From Jaenimonas drosophilae (lineage: Eukaryota > Euglenozoa > Kinetoplastea > Trypanosomatida > Trypanosomatidae), in the NCBI GenBank assembly GCA_030849065.1, contig JASAON010001500.1, positions 1 through 41,261 on the forward strand: 41,261 nucleotides of DNA. The letters are read 5' to 3'. The position numbers and the translations under genes were made by a program. Shown here in pieces: positions 1 to 9,356 of this stretch; the first letter of the stretch is position 1; each line of letters begins with the position of its first letter. Under the pieces are notes generated by a model. That model was not told the DNA's origin. It ran no database searches and was given only the letters and a program-made list of their open reading frames with translations.

Positions 1-162
1 GGATGCTCCACCATCACGACCGACGAGGTATTGCGCACCGACGGCAAGGATGCGGGTGGTGCAACCCAGCCATGCAACGCAATGAGCACAGATGAGGTCG
101 CGTCTTTCATCAATAGCTTCGTGTTTGATGTGCCGACTGTAGCCCCCAAGGCTGCCTCATAA
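1..162 (+). CDS. 3' end of an unrecognised protein (partial)
   Basis: Frame 1 is open from the first base and ends at a TAA at 160-162, giving the last 53 residues of a protein whose start lies outside the window. The tail is Thr/Ala/Ser-rich, contains a short segment reading DEVASFINSFVF, and ends in KAAS. No domain can be recognised from so short a piece. It is called coding because the frame is open with kinetoplastid-like codon use and the next gene follows on the same strand after a normal gap. It could be the C-terminus of almost any cytosolic protein. Confidence 0.6.
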   Translation, partial: GCSTITTDEVLRTDGKDAGGATQPCNAMSTDEVASFINSFVFDVPTVAPKAAS

Positions 163-772
163 GATGTGGAAGTGGAAACTCCGCACTGTGTGTTTTCCTC
201 ACACAAGACCTCACCAAACTTCTCAATTGAGATTGTTGTGCACCTATCGCATTATGGCCCCTCTGTTGATGATCACTACTCCTCTCTTTCTCTCAATCTC
301 CATCGTCTTCACCACAACAGTTCTTGTGTAGGATTCACACACCTCATACACCTTTTGAAACTTTTTTTGTTCTCACTCGGATCAGGGAACCCAGCCTCTC
401 GTCGTGTCGGCTGCAGCGACGAACTTCCCTTTTCTTGACCTCCGCGCCAGCGCTGGCATCACGGCTCACTAGGTACTAAACGTGAGCCACAGGTCCACAT
501 TCCTTCTCCTTTTTCGCCCAAACGCTTCTGCTCTGCTCTGCTCTCCATCCTACTCCCCACCCAGACCACAATTATCCTCCTTTTGCTGCACCCCAACGAG
601 TGAGTGCAGCAGCAGGCTATTACTGGTACCAGGCCTTCGTCGCACGCGCGCCGAGAGTGCACCTTCATCGTAGTCAAAGTCTCTTCGTTTTGTTGTGGAT
701 AGCAGGGGAACACCACTGCACCGCACATCACCTCCCTTCCCATACCAGCCACACTACAGCTAGGGCAGCAGG
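163..772 (+). other. intergenic region before the receptor-kinase gene
   Basis: This 610 nt stretch holds the 3' UTR of the first gene and the 5' UTR of the kinase gene. Pyrimidine-rich runs lie at about 284-322, 495-565 and 728-750, each followed by AG dinucleotides, so the exact trans-splice site cannot be chosen. I saw no ATG between about 480 and the start codon at 773. No RNA gene or convincing small protein is visible. Confidence 0.5.
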
Positions 773-3700
773 ATGCACAGCTCCGAAACCTCTCCAGGCA
801 ATCGCCACTCAAATGGTCTCCATGGAGGATTACACCCAAACCTTAGTACCTCCAGTTACGCAAGCACATCCCAGCCACAGCTCCAAGCTGCTCCCATGAA
901 CAATAACAGTGATGTTTTTGCTGCAAGCCGTGGAACCGATCCGCTCTCAAGTTCGCACTCTCAGATTCTGCAGTCGCGCAACAGCACCCACACCCCATCT
1001 CAACGTGGCTCACGTAGGCGTATGCGGGAGGCGGTGTCCTTTGCCGAGATGCCACCCAAGTACTCCTTCCAGTTTCCCAATACGAGTACAACGCATGAGC
1101 TATCCTACGGATCACCCAAGCAGCTCCATGGCCCTGGATTTTCAGACGCCAACCCACTGCGTTTGCACGATACCCACACCGCACATGACCATAGCACAAC
1201 CGGCAGCGGATTTCCCCATGGGAGCGCCTCGGTTACCTTCGCCAATGAGGCCGCCATGCGACACTCCATGCAGCCCATGATGCCCTCCCTCATTGACTCC
1301 GGTGGCCAGAGCATCACACACACCTCACGAGGCCTCGATGCGTCTGCGGCGTCCTCCTCCACGGATGCCCCCAGCTCCGCCTCCGACCTCCGCACCACAA
1401 CCTTCAGCATTCCACTGAACTTGGCAGTCCTCCTCAACATCCTCATCACCGTGGGCCTCGTGGCGATGATCTCCACGGTACCACTAAGCTCGGTGTCGAA
1501 CCGATCCATGGAGAGGGTCACAACCACCTTGAGTAGCTACCTCGCCAACACATTGGTGCAGGCCATGTACGCCAACATCCTCTTTGTTCCCCTCGTGGTG
1601 AAGGCCTACGCGTCAGGGTGGCTCGTTAGCAACACACAGGCGTCGTGGACATGGACGAGCGCAGATATGCTAGAGGCCATGAGGCAAATGTGCGTCTTCA
1701 ATCAGTGGAGCAGCAACACGCCGCTCCTGTATATCTCTATGAGTAGCCCCATCACAGGCTACGGGGCCTACTGCTCCGCACAGTACTCAAGCAACTTTCT
1801 TGTCGGGCAGTACACCGCTGACAACGAGAGTGACTACCGCTACCTCATTGACCCCTTCACAGGTGAGTACATCCAGCCACTGGAGCCCTTCTTACCTGTG
1901 GAGAGGATGAGCGCTTACGACTACACCGTCACCTTTGGCGGGGATGGGAATGTGTGGCACAATGTGGTGGAGCCGTGGTTTCACAGCCAAAACGTCAATG
2001 GACCATGCAGCAACTGCAACTCGTGGTGGGTGTGGACGGAGGGCCAGGTGAGTGCCCTGACCTACAACATCCCCTTCGTGGACTACGCTGGCAACCCGGG
2101 TGTCATCAGCGCAGGTTTGCAACCCTTCACCCTCACCGCCGTCTTTCCCTCGGGCCAGTCGGTGATGGAGGCGATTGGAAGTGCGGCTGTGGTGGACCCT
2201 AAGACGGGGATGGTGCTCGTGAATTCGTGGGGCGAAAACGCACCCACGATGCTGGATAACTGGAATGCATCTGCTGTGGGAGGTTTTGAGATACCCACGG
2301 GCTTGTACATGGGGGATATTCACGACGCCCTCATGAGTGACACCTTCTCCAAACTTGGTGGGAAAGCAGGCCTTCAGGCTGTGGCCCTCGATGTGATGCA
2401 GTGGAGCGTACACTTCCAAAGCGCTGGCTCACCAGCCTACGCGGTGGTGTCGCGCATCGCTCTTGGCGATGATGTGCCCATTAACTACCTCGTCATCTAC
2501 GCCATCCGCCGCGATCAATACGCCAACGACGTCACCACCGTCGAACACGCCGTCATCGCCTGCGTCACCATCATCATCTTTGTGATTGCCGCCGTGGACA
2601 TGATCCTCATTTACCTCTTCCTGCACCCACTGCGCGGGGTTGCCAAAGGCTTGCGCGATACCGCTCAGCTACGTGATGGCAGCGGCCATATTGAGGGCCG
2701 CTTCTCCATCATTCGGGAGGTGGCACAGATGCAGTACCACTTCACGGTGATGAATGGCCAACTATTGCGCATGAAGGCCTTCTTGCCACAGGGCGTGTTG
2801 GGGGGTGGGGAGATTTGGTCTGGCAGTGAAAACGAAGATGGCGACTTGGATCCCAACATGATGGGGGGCCAAGATGAGCTGGACTATCTCCACCTCAACG
2901 AACGAGCCTTGCTCGATGAGGAGAACAAGCTGAAGCGTCGCTACTGCTCCGTTCTCCTCATTTGCCTGCACATGAAGGAGTCGGAGCATGCCATTGTTTC
3001 CCAGCTGTGTGCGCAGTTCATGGAGGGTGTCATCCCTCACGTTCTTCGTCATGGAGGCGTGATTGAGAATCAACGACCCGACGTCATCTTCGCCAGCTTT
3101 GGCTCACAGAACAAGTTGGCCATCCACCAAATGCGAGCCGCCAAGTGTGCGCTGGAGATCTTCACGCAGGCGCACATCCAAGGAAAAATCGCATCGCGTC
3201 TTGCCTGTTTCCTCGATGCAGGAGAGTACTTTATTGGCACCTGCGGCGCGATGCAGCGTAATGCTCGTGTAACCTTTGGCCTCCGTCTTCCAAGCCATCC
3301 GGAGATTCTGAAGCTCTCCAAGGTGCTCCGCGCGCAGATCCTCTCTTCACAGCGATTTGCCAACTCCATTGATGAGGATGTCCTCTCCATGCCGGTTGAT
3401 TGCATTGTGGGCACCCTCACGAAGCGTGTGGTCGTCATCTACGAAGTACGCGGGTCGGTGAAGTCGCTGCCCGAGACCGTCAACGCGGATGAGATCCGTC
3501 AGATGCTGAAAGCCGCTCGTCTCGCTTTCTCCAAGATGCTCACGGGTGACTACACCGGCGCCCTGGCCTTCGTGGAGCCGTACGAGCGTCGTGACCCGCA
3601 GGTGGCGCGCATCATTCGTACCTGCCGCACACAAATCAAGAAGGGCTGCACGGAACCCTATCACCGCTACATTGGACGTATCCGCTTCAGTGAGGACAAC

Positions 3701-5125
3701 GTGAACTACGACTCCAGCGCACAGGCGGCGGCGTTGGCCAACAACATGGATATGGGCGTGAGTGTGCTCTACAAGAGCATGCGGCTGAATCCAACCAATG
3801 ACACGGACCCGCTCAGCCGCTTCCCGCAACGACAGGCCTCCTCGGTGAAGCCACACGACCCCCCACCATCCGACAGCGCCATTGGGGAGAGCAAGGACGA
3901 TGATGAAGAAAACACGGCCCTCTTTGAGATGTTTATTGAGGACGACGACTCCGACAACGACCCAGGCTTCTCCACCTCCTCCCTGCACGGTGGTGGCGGC
4001 AGCGCGACGCAGGTGGCCGCCAGTGTGGCTGTGGGTGAGCTGCCCATCGTCTTTGAAGATATTGAGGGAACGACGTGGACGCGTTCTGTGGATCGTCTCG
4101 GCACCGGCGCCTTTTCGGATGTCTATCGTGGTCTCTCCACATCGGGCAACTTGGTGGCCCTCAAGTGCATCCGTCTCCGTGCCAAGAACATTGAGTACAA
4201 TGACATCATCTCCGAGGTACGGCTCTTCTCCAGTCTTCACCATGAAAACATTGTGCAGTACATCAGCGTGTACGTCTCAACAGCTCATCTGATTGAGATC
4301 ATGGAGTTTGTGCCTGGTGGCTCACTGGACTCCCTCCTCACGAGCTTTGGCAAGTTCTCCGACGCCATTGTTCGTCGTTTTCTTCGTGATATCCTCCGTG
4401 GGCTGCGCTACCTCCACTCCAAGAGCATCGCCCACTGCGACATCAAGCCCCACAACGTGTTGTTGGCCATGGATGGTCAGTGCAAGATTAGTGACTTTGG
4501 CTCTGCCCTCTCTCGTGCAACGGCCGATGAGCAGAAGAACGACGATGAGCTTGACCTCCGCGGTACACCAGGCTACGTAGCCCCCGAGGTGGCTCGTGGA
4601 GATGTGCCCACCATGAAGAGCGACATCTTTTCTATTGGCGTCACGGTGCTTGAGCTGCTCACGGGGCACCTACCGTGGAAGTACACCACCGACGAGCCAA
4701 CCCCCCCACCAAACGCCGTCACCTCACCTACCCAGTTTGCACCGGTGTCAGCCGCTGTGACACATGAAGGCCGTCGAGAGAGCATGCCGACGGGGGTGTC
4801 TCCCTTGATGGGCGATTTGCTTGACCTTCACAATGGCAGCTTCGGTGGAGGCGATGCAACCGGTGAAAAGAGCCCAGCGAAGGCTAATGGCGCAGGTGCG
4901 GGCGGCGTGCCTAACTTTAGTGAGATGCCACAACGTCGGCCGATTGAGAACGTTCTCCGAGATGCCACGCAGCTCATCCGCTGCATCGGAAACGGGTCCG
5001 TCTTCCCCTACATCCCGGAGGATCTCGAGGCGACCGTCACAGACTTCCTCAAGAAGTGTCTTAACCCCAATCCGGAGGTGCGAGCAACAACGGAGGAGCT
5101 CCTGCTTCATCCATGGCTGGCTTAG
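773..5125 (+). CDS. transmembrane protein kinase with degenerate nucleotide-cyclase-like domain
   Basis: A 1450-residue protein that probably senses an extracellular or lumenal signal and phosphorylates Ser/Thr inside the cell. The order seen is: a Ser/His/Thr-rich disordered N-terminus (about 1-205); a first membrane helix (about 211-236); a 350-residue Trp/Tyr-rich outer region; a second membrane helix (about 592-617); a HAMP- or linker-like stretch ending in MKAFLPQGVL; a domain with the outline of a class III nucleotide cyclase (about 721-870); an acidic linker; and a kinase domain from about 1101 to the end. The kinase has GTGAFSDVY, VALK (Lys1131), HCDIKPHNV (Asp1223), DFG (Asp1241) and APE (1270-1272), resembling STE/MAPKKK-type kinases, with HCD in place of HRD. 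A roughly 80-residue insert sits after LPWKY. The cyclase-like domain lacks the usual metal-binding Asp context and the GD motif, so it is probably not catalytic. The ligand and substrate are unknown. Confidence 0.85.
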   Translation: MHSSETSPGNRHSNGLHGGLHPNLSTSSYASTSQPQLQAAPMNNNSDVFAASRGTDPLSSSHSQILQSRNSTHTPSQRGSRRRMREAVSFAEMPPKYSFQFPNTSTTHELSYGSPKQLHGPGFSDANPLRLHDTHTAHDHSTTGSGFPHGSASVTFANEAAMRHSMQPMMPSLIDSGGQSITHTSRGLDASAASSSTDAPSSASDLRTTTFSIPLNLAVLLNILITVGLVAMISTVPLSSVSNRSMERVTTTLSSYLANTLVQAMYANILFVPLVVKAYASGWLVSNTQASWTWTSADMLEAMRQMCVFNQWSSNTPLLYISMSSPITGYGAYCSAQYSSNFLVGQYTADNESDYRYLIDPFTGEYIQPLEPFLPVERMSAYDYTVTFGGDGNVWHNVVEPWFHSQNVNGPCSNCNSWWVWTEGQVSALTYNIPFVDYAGNPGVISAGLQPFTLTAVFPSGQSVMEAIGSAAVVDPKTGMVLVNSWGENAPTMLDNWNASAVGGFEIPTGLYMGDIHDALMSDTFSKLGGKAGLQAVALDVMQWSVHFQSAGSPAYAVVSRIALGDDVPINYLVIYAIRRDQYANDVTTVEHAVIACVTIIIFVIAAVDMILIYLFLHPLRGVAKGLRDTAQLRDGSGHIEGRFSIIREVAQMQYHFTVMNGQLLRMKAFLPQGVLGGGEIWSGSENEDGDLDPNMMGGQDELDYLHLNERALLDEENKLKRRYCSVLLICLHMKESEHAIVSQLCAQFMEGVIPHVLRHGGVIENQRPDVIFASFGSQNKLAIHQMRAAKCALEIFTQAHIQGKIASRLACFLDAGEYFIGTCGAMQRNARVTFGLRLPSHPEILKLSKVLRAQILSSQRFANSIDEDVLSMPVDCIVGTLTKRVVVIYEVRGSVKSLPETVNADEIRQMLKAARLAFSKMLTGDYTGALAFVEPYERRDPQVARIIRTCRTQIKKGCTEPYHRYIGRIRFSEDNVNYDSSAQAAALANNMDMGVSVLYKSMRLNPTNDTDPLSRFPQRQASSVKPHDPPPSDSAIGESKDDDEENTALFEMFIEDDDSDNDPGFSTSSLHGGGGSATQVAASVAVGELPIVFEDIEGTTWTRSVDRLGTGAFSDVYRGLSTSGNLVALKCIRLRAKNIEYNDIISEVRLFSSLHHENIVQYISVYVSTAHLIEIMEFVPGGSLDSLLTSFGKFSDAIVRRFLRDILRGLRYLHSKSIAHCDIKPHNVLLAMDGQCKISDFGSALSRATADEQKNDDELDLRGTPGYVAPEVARGDVPTMKSDIFSIGVTVLELLTGHLPWKYTTDEPTPPPNAVTSPTQFAPVSAAVTHEGRRESMPTGVSPLMGDLLDLHNGSFGGGDATGEKSPAKANGAGAGGVPNFSEMPQRRPIENVLRDATQLIRCIGNGSVFPYIPEDLEATVTDFLKKCLNPNPEVRATTEELLLHPWLA

Positions 5126-6136
5126 GCGTTGGTCATGCCGCACATTTATATGCGTGTGCGTATATAAGTTTCTCTGTGTGTGCGTGTTGTTGGGTCGTTG
5201 GAAAAAGAAACGCCCTACTTTAGATTGGCGGCGTCGAGCGCGATGTGATTGCGTTACCATTCTGCTTCAGCTCTTTCTCCATCCACCGACCGAAGACTGC
5301 GTCCTCAACACCACTCGCGGAGCTGTTTCAAGTGACAAAAGAACCAAGCATGAATGAAGATACCACTGCTGTGTTTTGCGAGATGAACGCCCATGTTGTT
5401 GTTGTTCCTTTTCTCGTTAGTTTTTCGGGTGGGTGCGTTGAGTTGGTAGCACCAGTCTGGCCCACCAAACGGACCGAAAAGATTCTCCCAACCAGCATTT
5501 TACGTTTCGTGGCTGAGCTGATGTAGGCAAGACTTATCATCGCTCGTATGTGTTGAGAGAGAGCCACACCTCTTGTTTCTTTGTTGGGGTACCTCTCAGA
5601 TGATGCTAGGTATGCTCACTCGATGTTCATGAATACAGCTCTCTATTCACTGTTGTTTGTTGGCGAGTATATATCCTTTTGTGCTGTTGTTGTTGTTCCC
5701 GATGTCGAAGTTGTTGTGTGTCGTTTTGTTGTTTCTATCCCTCCATTTCCCTTCACGCCGAAAAAAAACATAAAACTGTCAGAGCGCGAAGGCAACGACG
5801 GATGGTGGGTGCCGAGGTGAAGAAGCAAGGATTGGGATACCAGCATGATCGTGTCGCCGTGCTGCATGGTTGCTGTGTGTTGTATTGTTGGCGTTAGTCA
5901 TCGCTGCAGCCAATTTCATCCTCGCCATTTTGTGGAGAGAGCTCCACCGTACATCAAAAAATGCGAACCCCCAACACGTCATGCGCGATTCATACGCTGA
6001 ATGTATGAGTGATTTGCGGTGCTCATGTCTCTCTACACCTCCGCACACATGCTCATCCTTCTTATCTTCACTTGCTTCTAGCTGTCACTTGACCATCTTA
6101 GCTCAATTGCCCTCTCCATTGTAAAAGCCCTTCCCC
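5126..6136 (+). other. 1 kb intergenic region
   Basis: This holds the 3' UTR of the kinase gene and the 5' UTR of the epimerase gene. It is rich in GT/TG runs and short T tracts. A 19 nt mirror-symmetric run of TATATGCGTG type lies at 5147-5165, just after the stop. The short open frames here are Val/Cys/Phe-rich products of simple sequence and none looks like a gene. Confidence 0.5.
6053..6081 (+). promoter_or_regulatory. trans-splice acceptor for the epimerase gene
   Basis: A pyrimidine-rich run ends in TTCTAG, with AG at 6080-6081. The 55 nt that follow contain no ATG until the gene start at 6137, which supports both the site and the start. Confidence 0.7.
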
Positions 6137-7312
6137 ATGAAGGTTCTTGTGTGCGGAGGAGCTGGCTACATTGGCACACAGTTTGTGCGTGTGCTGCTTC
6201 AAACAACTCAGCATCAGGTCGTCATCCTCGATTCGCTCATTGCGTCGCATGGGCGCTCCGATCACGTCGAAACCGAAGAAAACTTCCTCGCGCGCAAGCA
6301 TAAGGCGGCCCTCGCAAAGACGGAGCTCCCGGCGGAGGAGGGCCCCAAGCGCTTCGCCACGTTGGAGGTTGGCGATGTACGCGACACCGCCTTTTTAGGC
6401 CACGTCTTCAAGAAGCATGCCCCGGTCGATGTGGTGGTGCATATGGGAGCACACATCATCGTCCCTGAGAGTGTACGCGACCCGTTGCGCTACTATGACA
6501 ACAATGTGGTGGGCATGCTGCGTCTACTCGAGACGATGCACGCCAACCACTGCGACAAGCTCATCTTTTCCAGCACCGCTGCCCTCTTTGGCAACCCCTT
6601 CACACGCCCGAAACTGCCCAACGACCCCGATCCGTTCGCGCCCATCCTGCCCAACGCCGTCATGGCCCCCGAGAGCCCCTACGGGAGTTCAAAGCTCATG
6701 TGTGAGCAGCTCCTCCGTGACTCAGCCGTGGCCTATGGTATCAAGAGCGTCTGCCTCCGCTACTTCAACGCCTGTGGCGCAGACGACCACGGCGACATTG
6801 GCGAGACCCACGAGCCCGAGAGCCATCTCATACCCCTCATCCTCCGTGTTCCTCTCGCGGAGCAAATCAATGCCTACAACGCCACCCACCACCCCGAGCG
6901 CAAGGCCGTCAACGACTACATCTCCATCTTTGGCACCGACTACCCAACCCCGGACGGCACCTGCATCCGTGACTACGTTCACGTCTACGACCTCGCCACG
7001 GCACACGTCAAGGCACTGGACTACCTCGCGGCCCTCACCCCGGCTGACTCCGAGCGCTTCTTCACCGCACTCAACCTGGGCACCTCGACGGGCTTCAGCG
7101 TGCGCGAGGTGATCGAGGCAGCTCGGCGGGTCACGGGCCACCCCATCCCCGCGCGTGAGGAGCCACGACGTGAAGGAGATCCGCCAGTGCTCGTCGCTTC
7201 AGGTGAGGAGGCGAAGAAGGTCCTCGGCTGGACCCTCCGGTACAACAAGATTGATGATATCGTGGCAACGGCCTGGAACTTTCACAAGACACACCCATCT
7301 GGCTATGAGTAG
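6137..7312 (+). CDS. GALE: UDP-glucose 4-epimerase
   Basis: A 391-residue short-chain dehydrogenase/reductase that interconverts UDP-glucose and UDP-galactose with bound NAD, supplying galactose for glycoconjugates. The NAD-binding loop GGAGYIG is at residues 7-13. The catalytic Tyr182 and Lys186 lie in SPYGSSK, and Thr147 in FSSTAALFG occupies the position of the catalytic Ser of the E. coli enzyme. Also visible are RYFNACGA, CIRDYVHVYDLA and LNLGTSTGFSV, all family hallmarks. The protein is longer than the roughly 340 residues of bacterial and human enzymes because of an insert at about residues 38-75. The T. brucei enzyme is reported in glycosomes, but this one ends in GYE, which is not a PTS1 signal, and shows no PTS2, so it may be cytosolic. 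The product assignment is firm; the location is inference. Confidence 0.95.
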   Translation: MKVLVCGGAGYIGTQFVRVLLQTTQHQVVILDSLIASHGRSDHVETEENFLARKHKAALAKTELPAEEGPKRFATLEVGDVRDTAFLGHVFKKHAPVDVVVHMGAHIIVPESVRDPLRYYDNNVVGMLRLLETMHANHCDKLIFSSTAALFGNPFTRPKLPNDPDPFAPILPNAVMAPESPYGSSKLMCEQLLRDSAVAYGIKSVCLRYFNACGADDHGDIGETHEPESHLIPLILRVPLAEQINAYNATHHPERKAVNDYISIFGTDYPTPDGTCIRDYVHVYDLATAHVKALDYLAALTPADSERFFTALNLGTSTGFSVREVIEAARRVTGHPIPAREEPRREGDPPVLVASGEEAKKVLGWTLRYNKIDDIVATAWNFHKTHPSGYE

Positions 7313-7761
7313 TCAGAACACCAATAGCGCAACGCTCAATTAACCTATTGTTTGCCATACCCCTTTCGCCCCTCCCGTCATTTGGATTGAAGAGGTATGC
7401 GCGCCAACGGCACACTCACGGCCTTTGTGGATGTGCGTGAGGGCGATGTGGGGGCGACGGCGGCTGTTCGGTAAACTCCATATCAACGCGTATGCGAAAA
7501 AGATGAGTGCTGTTATGAATCGAAACCTTTGGGAGTGTGAACTTCACCAACAACATTATTTTCCCATCAGTGTGTGTCTTTGTGTGTGTGTGCGTGTGCT
7601 TCCAAGAATGACGAATGTCGCTGCATGTGACGCGTCTTGAATGAATATGGCTGCCGCTTTCACCTCTTCTTCATTCTTCATGTCTCTACTTCAACTTGTA
7701 TGCACCTGCGGTAGGTACATGGTCAGCGAGCACACGTATCGTAGTCCTGAACTTCTCCAAC
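7313..7761 (+). other. intergenic region before the SAM-domain gene
   Basis: This 449 nt region contains the 3' UTR of the epimerase gene, a GT-rich run at about 7570-7600 and a pyrimidine tract leading to the splice acceptors of the next gene. No additional gene is visible. Confidence 0.5.
7657..7725 (+). promoter_or_regulatory. trans-splice acceptor region with two competing AGs
   Basis: A CT-rich run at about 7657-7695 is followed by AG at 7713-7714 and again at 7724-7725. An ATG at 7719 lies between them and is out of frame with the main protein. The acceptor used therefore decides whether an overlapping upstream frame is present in the mRNA. Confidence 0.55.
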
Positions 7762-8958
7762 ATGCCAACAGCTGCGCTACGTCTGCTCATCCACAACGCG
7801 ACACTTCGACGATCCACGGTTAGCATTATCGGCAGCACGAGTAGTTGGTGCTGTGCAGGTGCTGCATTGAGGTGTGCCACAGCGGGCATCAAGTCGCGAT
7901 CGCTCTCCCCAGATGATCCATTCGGAGAGCAGGGAAGCTTCGAGGACCCGAGCGACGGCATCTACGCCCCGTGGAAGCATGTGGATCAGGATGGATTCAT
8001 CGCGGCAAGTGAGAGCGATGAGGTGCGGCAGGCCCACTTTGGCCCAGAGTGGGCCAGATTTACTACCGTGGGTCGTCTTTCTGTGAAGAAGATGAAGGAG
8101 CAGAGGTCGCAGCCAAACACCAATAGCGGTGCCTCACCATCTCCATCCCCAACAGCAGTGGCGGAGGCGGCTCACCAGGCGCGACTAACCCGCAGCCGTG
8201 AGCTCTTTCAACGCAACTACGACAGCTACGAAGCCTACGCTGCGGCGGAGCTCGGTGTACTTCCTGATGGTCCAGATGGCGCACCAACCACACCACCACC
8301 CCAAGAACACCAACAACAAGCACGTCATGCAACGGAGGAGAATGCTGTGGAGGATGCTGACGAGGAAGGGGAGGAGGTAGCACAGAGTGCAGAAAGCGTA
8401 CCACTGCCTAACTTCTTCGTGGAGCTCTCACGTGAAGCGTCCAGTTCCACGAGTGCATCAACGTCGGCCATTCCACCGTGGTTGCACAGTCAGCTGGGGG
8501 ATGCTCTCGGGGCACCACATGGAGATGCATCTCTTCCATGGTGCGACCCGCTGCAGTGGTCCACAGCAGATATTGTTCGATTTCTGGAGCTGTTTGAGCA
8601 CGTGGAAGAAGGGGGAACGCCGGTGATGGATGCATCCATGGCGGAGGCCTTTGCTACAGCGGAGGTGAACGGCGATGTTTTGTTGCACGTTGTTACTCCG
8701 CCACGCTTGTTTAGTCTCATGCGTCGGTGGCACAGTCGGCGGCAGTCCCTCGCAGCCGATGTGTGGAGATTGCATCAGCAAGCCATCACGGCCACCACCA
8801 GCACCTCCTCCTCGACCGGGGCGCCATGCCGTGTGAGCGAGGAGCTGCTGCACAAGGTCGTACCTGATGGCCGTGCGAAGTTGGAGGCGGTTGTTCGTCC
8901 TCTCAATCATCTTCTCATTCAGGAAACTGCACTTCTATGCTATCCCTACGGACGGTGA
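7762..8958 (+). CDS. probable mitochondrial protein with a SAM-like domain
   Basis: A 398-residue protein of unknown role. The open frame extends upstream only through a TTG, so I start it at the first in-frame ATG (7762). This gives an N-terminus rich in Arg, Ser and aliphatic residues with no early acidic residue (MPTAALRLL...RRSTV), which fits a mitochondrial presequence. A conserved-looking block around residues 65-110 contains SDGIYAPWKHVDQDGF. A low-complexity, acidic middle follows. At about 262-341, starting near PLQWSTADIVRFLELF and including VNGDVLLHVVTPPRLF, the sequence has the pattern of a sterile alpha motif. The fit rests on spacing of Trp, Leu and the NGD-LL turn and is moderate. 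A role in mitochondrial translation or RNA metabolism would be plausible, but nothing here shows it. Confidence 0.75.
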   Translation: MPTAALRLLIHNATLRRSTVSIIGSTSSWCCAGAALRCATAGIKSRSLSPDDPFGEQGSFEDPSDGIYAPWKHVDQDGFIAASESDEVRQAHFGPEWARFTTVGRLSVKKMKEQRSQPNTNSGASPSPSPTAVAEAAHQARLTRSRELFQRNYDSYEAYAAAELGVLPDGPDGAPTTPPPQEHQQQARHATEENAVEDADEEGEEVAQSAESVPLPNFFVELSREASSSTSASTSAIPPWLHSQLGDALGAPHGDASLPWCDPLQWSTADIVRFLELFEHVEEGGTPVMDASMAEAFATAEVNGDVLLHVVTPPRLFSLMRRWHSRRQSLAADVWRLHQQAITATTSTSSSTGAPCRVSEELLHKVVPDGRAKLEAVVRPLNHLLIQETALLCYPYGR

Positions 8959-9181
8959 AGTTGGTGAAGTGGGAAGTGGGCCCATAACGTGACGCGTGGG
9001 ACGACGTAATTCACAACAACGCGGTGTGACGAGTGTGATGATGATGATGATGATTGTGATGTTGATGCACGTGTAACTTGCTCCTCCTTCAATACCTTTC
9101 CTTGCCCATTGGTTAGCGAGATTGTGCATCGCACATCACAATCAACCGTCTGCAGCACATAGAACACGCACACAACATAGA

Positions 9182-9229
9182 TTCTTTTTTTTCTTTGTAA
9201 CTTAGGCCTGCACTGCTCCTCTGGTCTAG
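9182..9229 (+). promoter_or_regulatory. trans-splice acceptor for the coiled-coil gene
   Basis: The T-rich run is followed by AG at 9204-9205 and, after a second CT-rich stretch, by AG at 9228-9229. Either would leave the mini-ORF at 9304-9354 in the mature 5' UTR. Confidence 0.6.
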
Positions 9230-9303
9230 GTCTTTTCTTCAGCACTCCTCAGCTGAACTGGGTGGACTTCTTAGCGTGTTGAGTGTGATTTGTTGCTACG
9301 TGC

Positions 9304-9354
9304 ATGTCCTTCACCAACGCCCAACACATTCTTCTACTTACCAATTCATCGTGA
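9304..9354 (+). other. upstream mini-ORF in the 5' UTR
   Basis: An ATG at 9304 opens 16 codons and stops with TGA at 9352-9354, two bases before the main ATG at 9357. It lies downstream of both likely splice acceptors, so it should be in the mRNA unless a later AG is used. Such placement could lower translation or force re-initiation. The peptide itself shows no recognisable feature. Confidence 0.4.
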
Positions 9355-9356
9355 AT

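Larger units (their letters stand above)
8959..9356 (+). other. intergenic region before the coiled-coil gene
   Basis: This 398 nt region has a GAT-type trinucleotide run at about 9036-9054 in the 3' UTR, a T-rich tract at 9182-9197, and a 5' UTR that carries an upstream mini-ORF (9304-9354). No other gene is seen. Confidence 0.5.

Noticed and set aside
3347..4243. A 298-codon minus-strand frame inside the kinase gene
   Set aside because: It lies wholly within a well supported gene, its protein is His/Val/Gly-rich with no motif, and no acceptor signal precedes it on that strand.
5147..5165. A 19 nt mirror-symmetric run after the kinase stop codon
   Set aside because: It is a mirror repeat, not an inverted repeat, so it would not form a hairpin; such runs arise easily in GT/AT-rich sequence.
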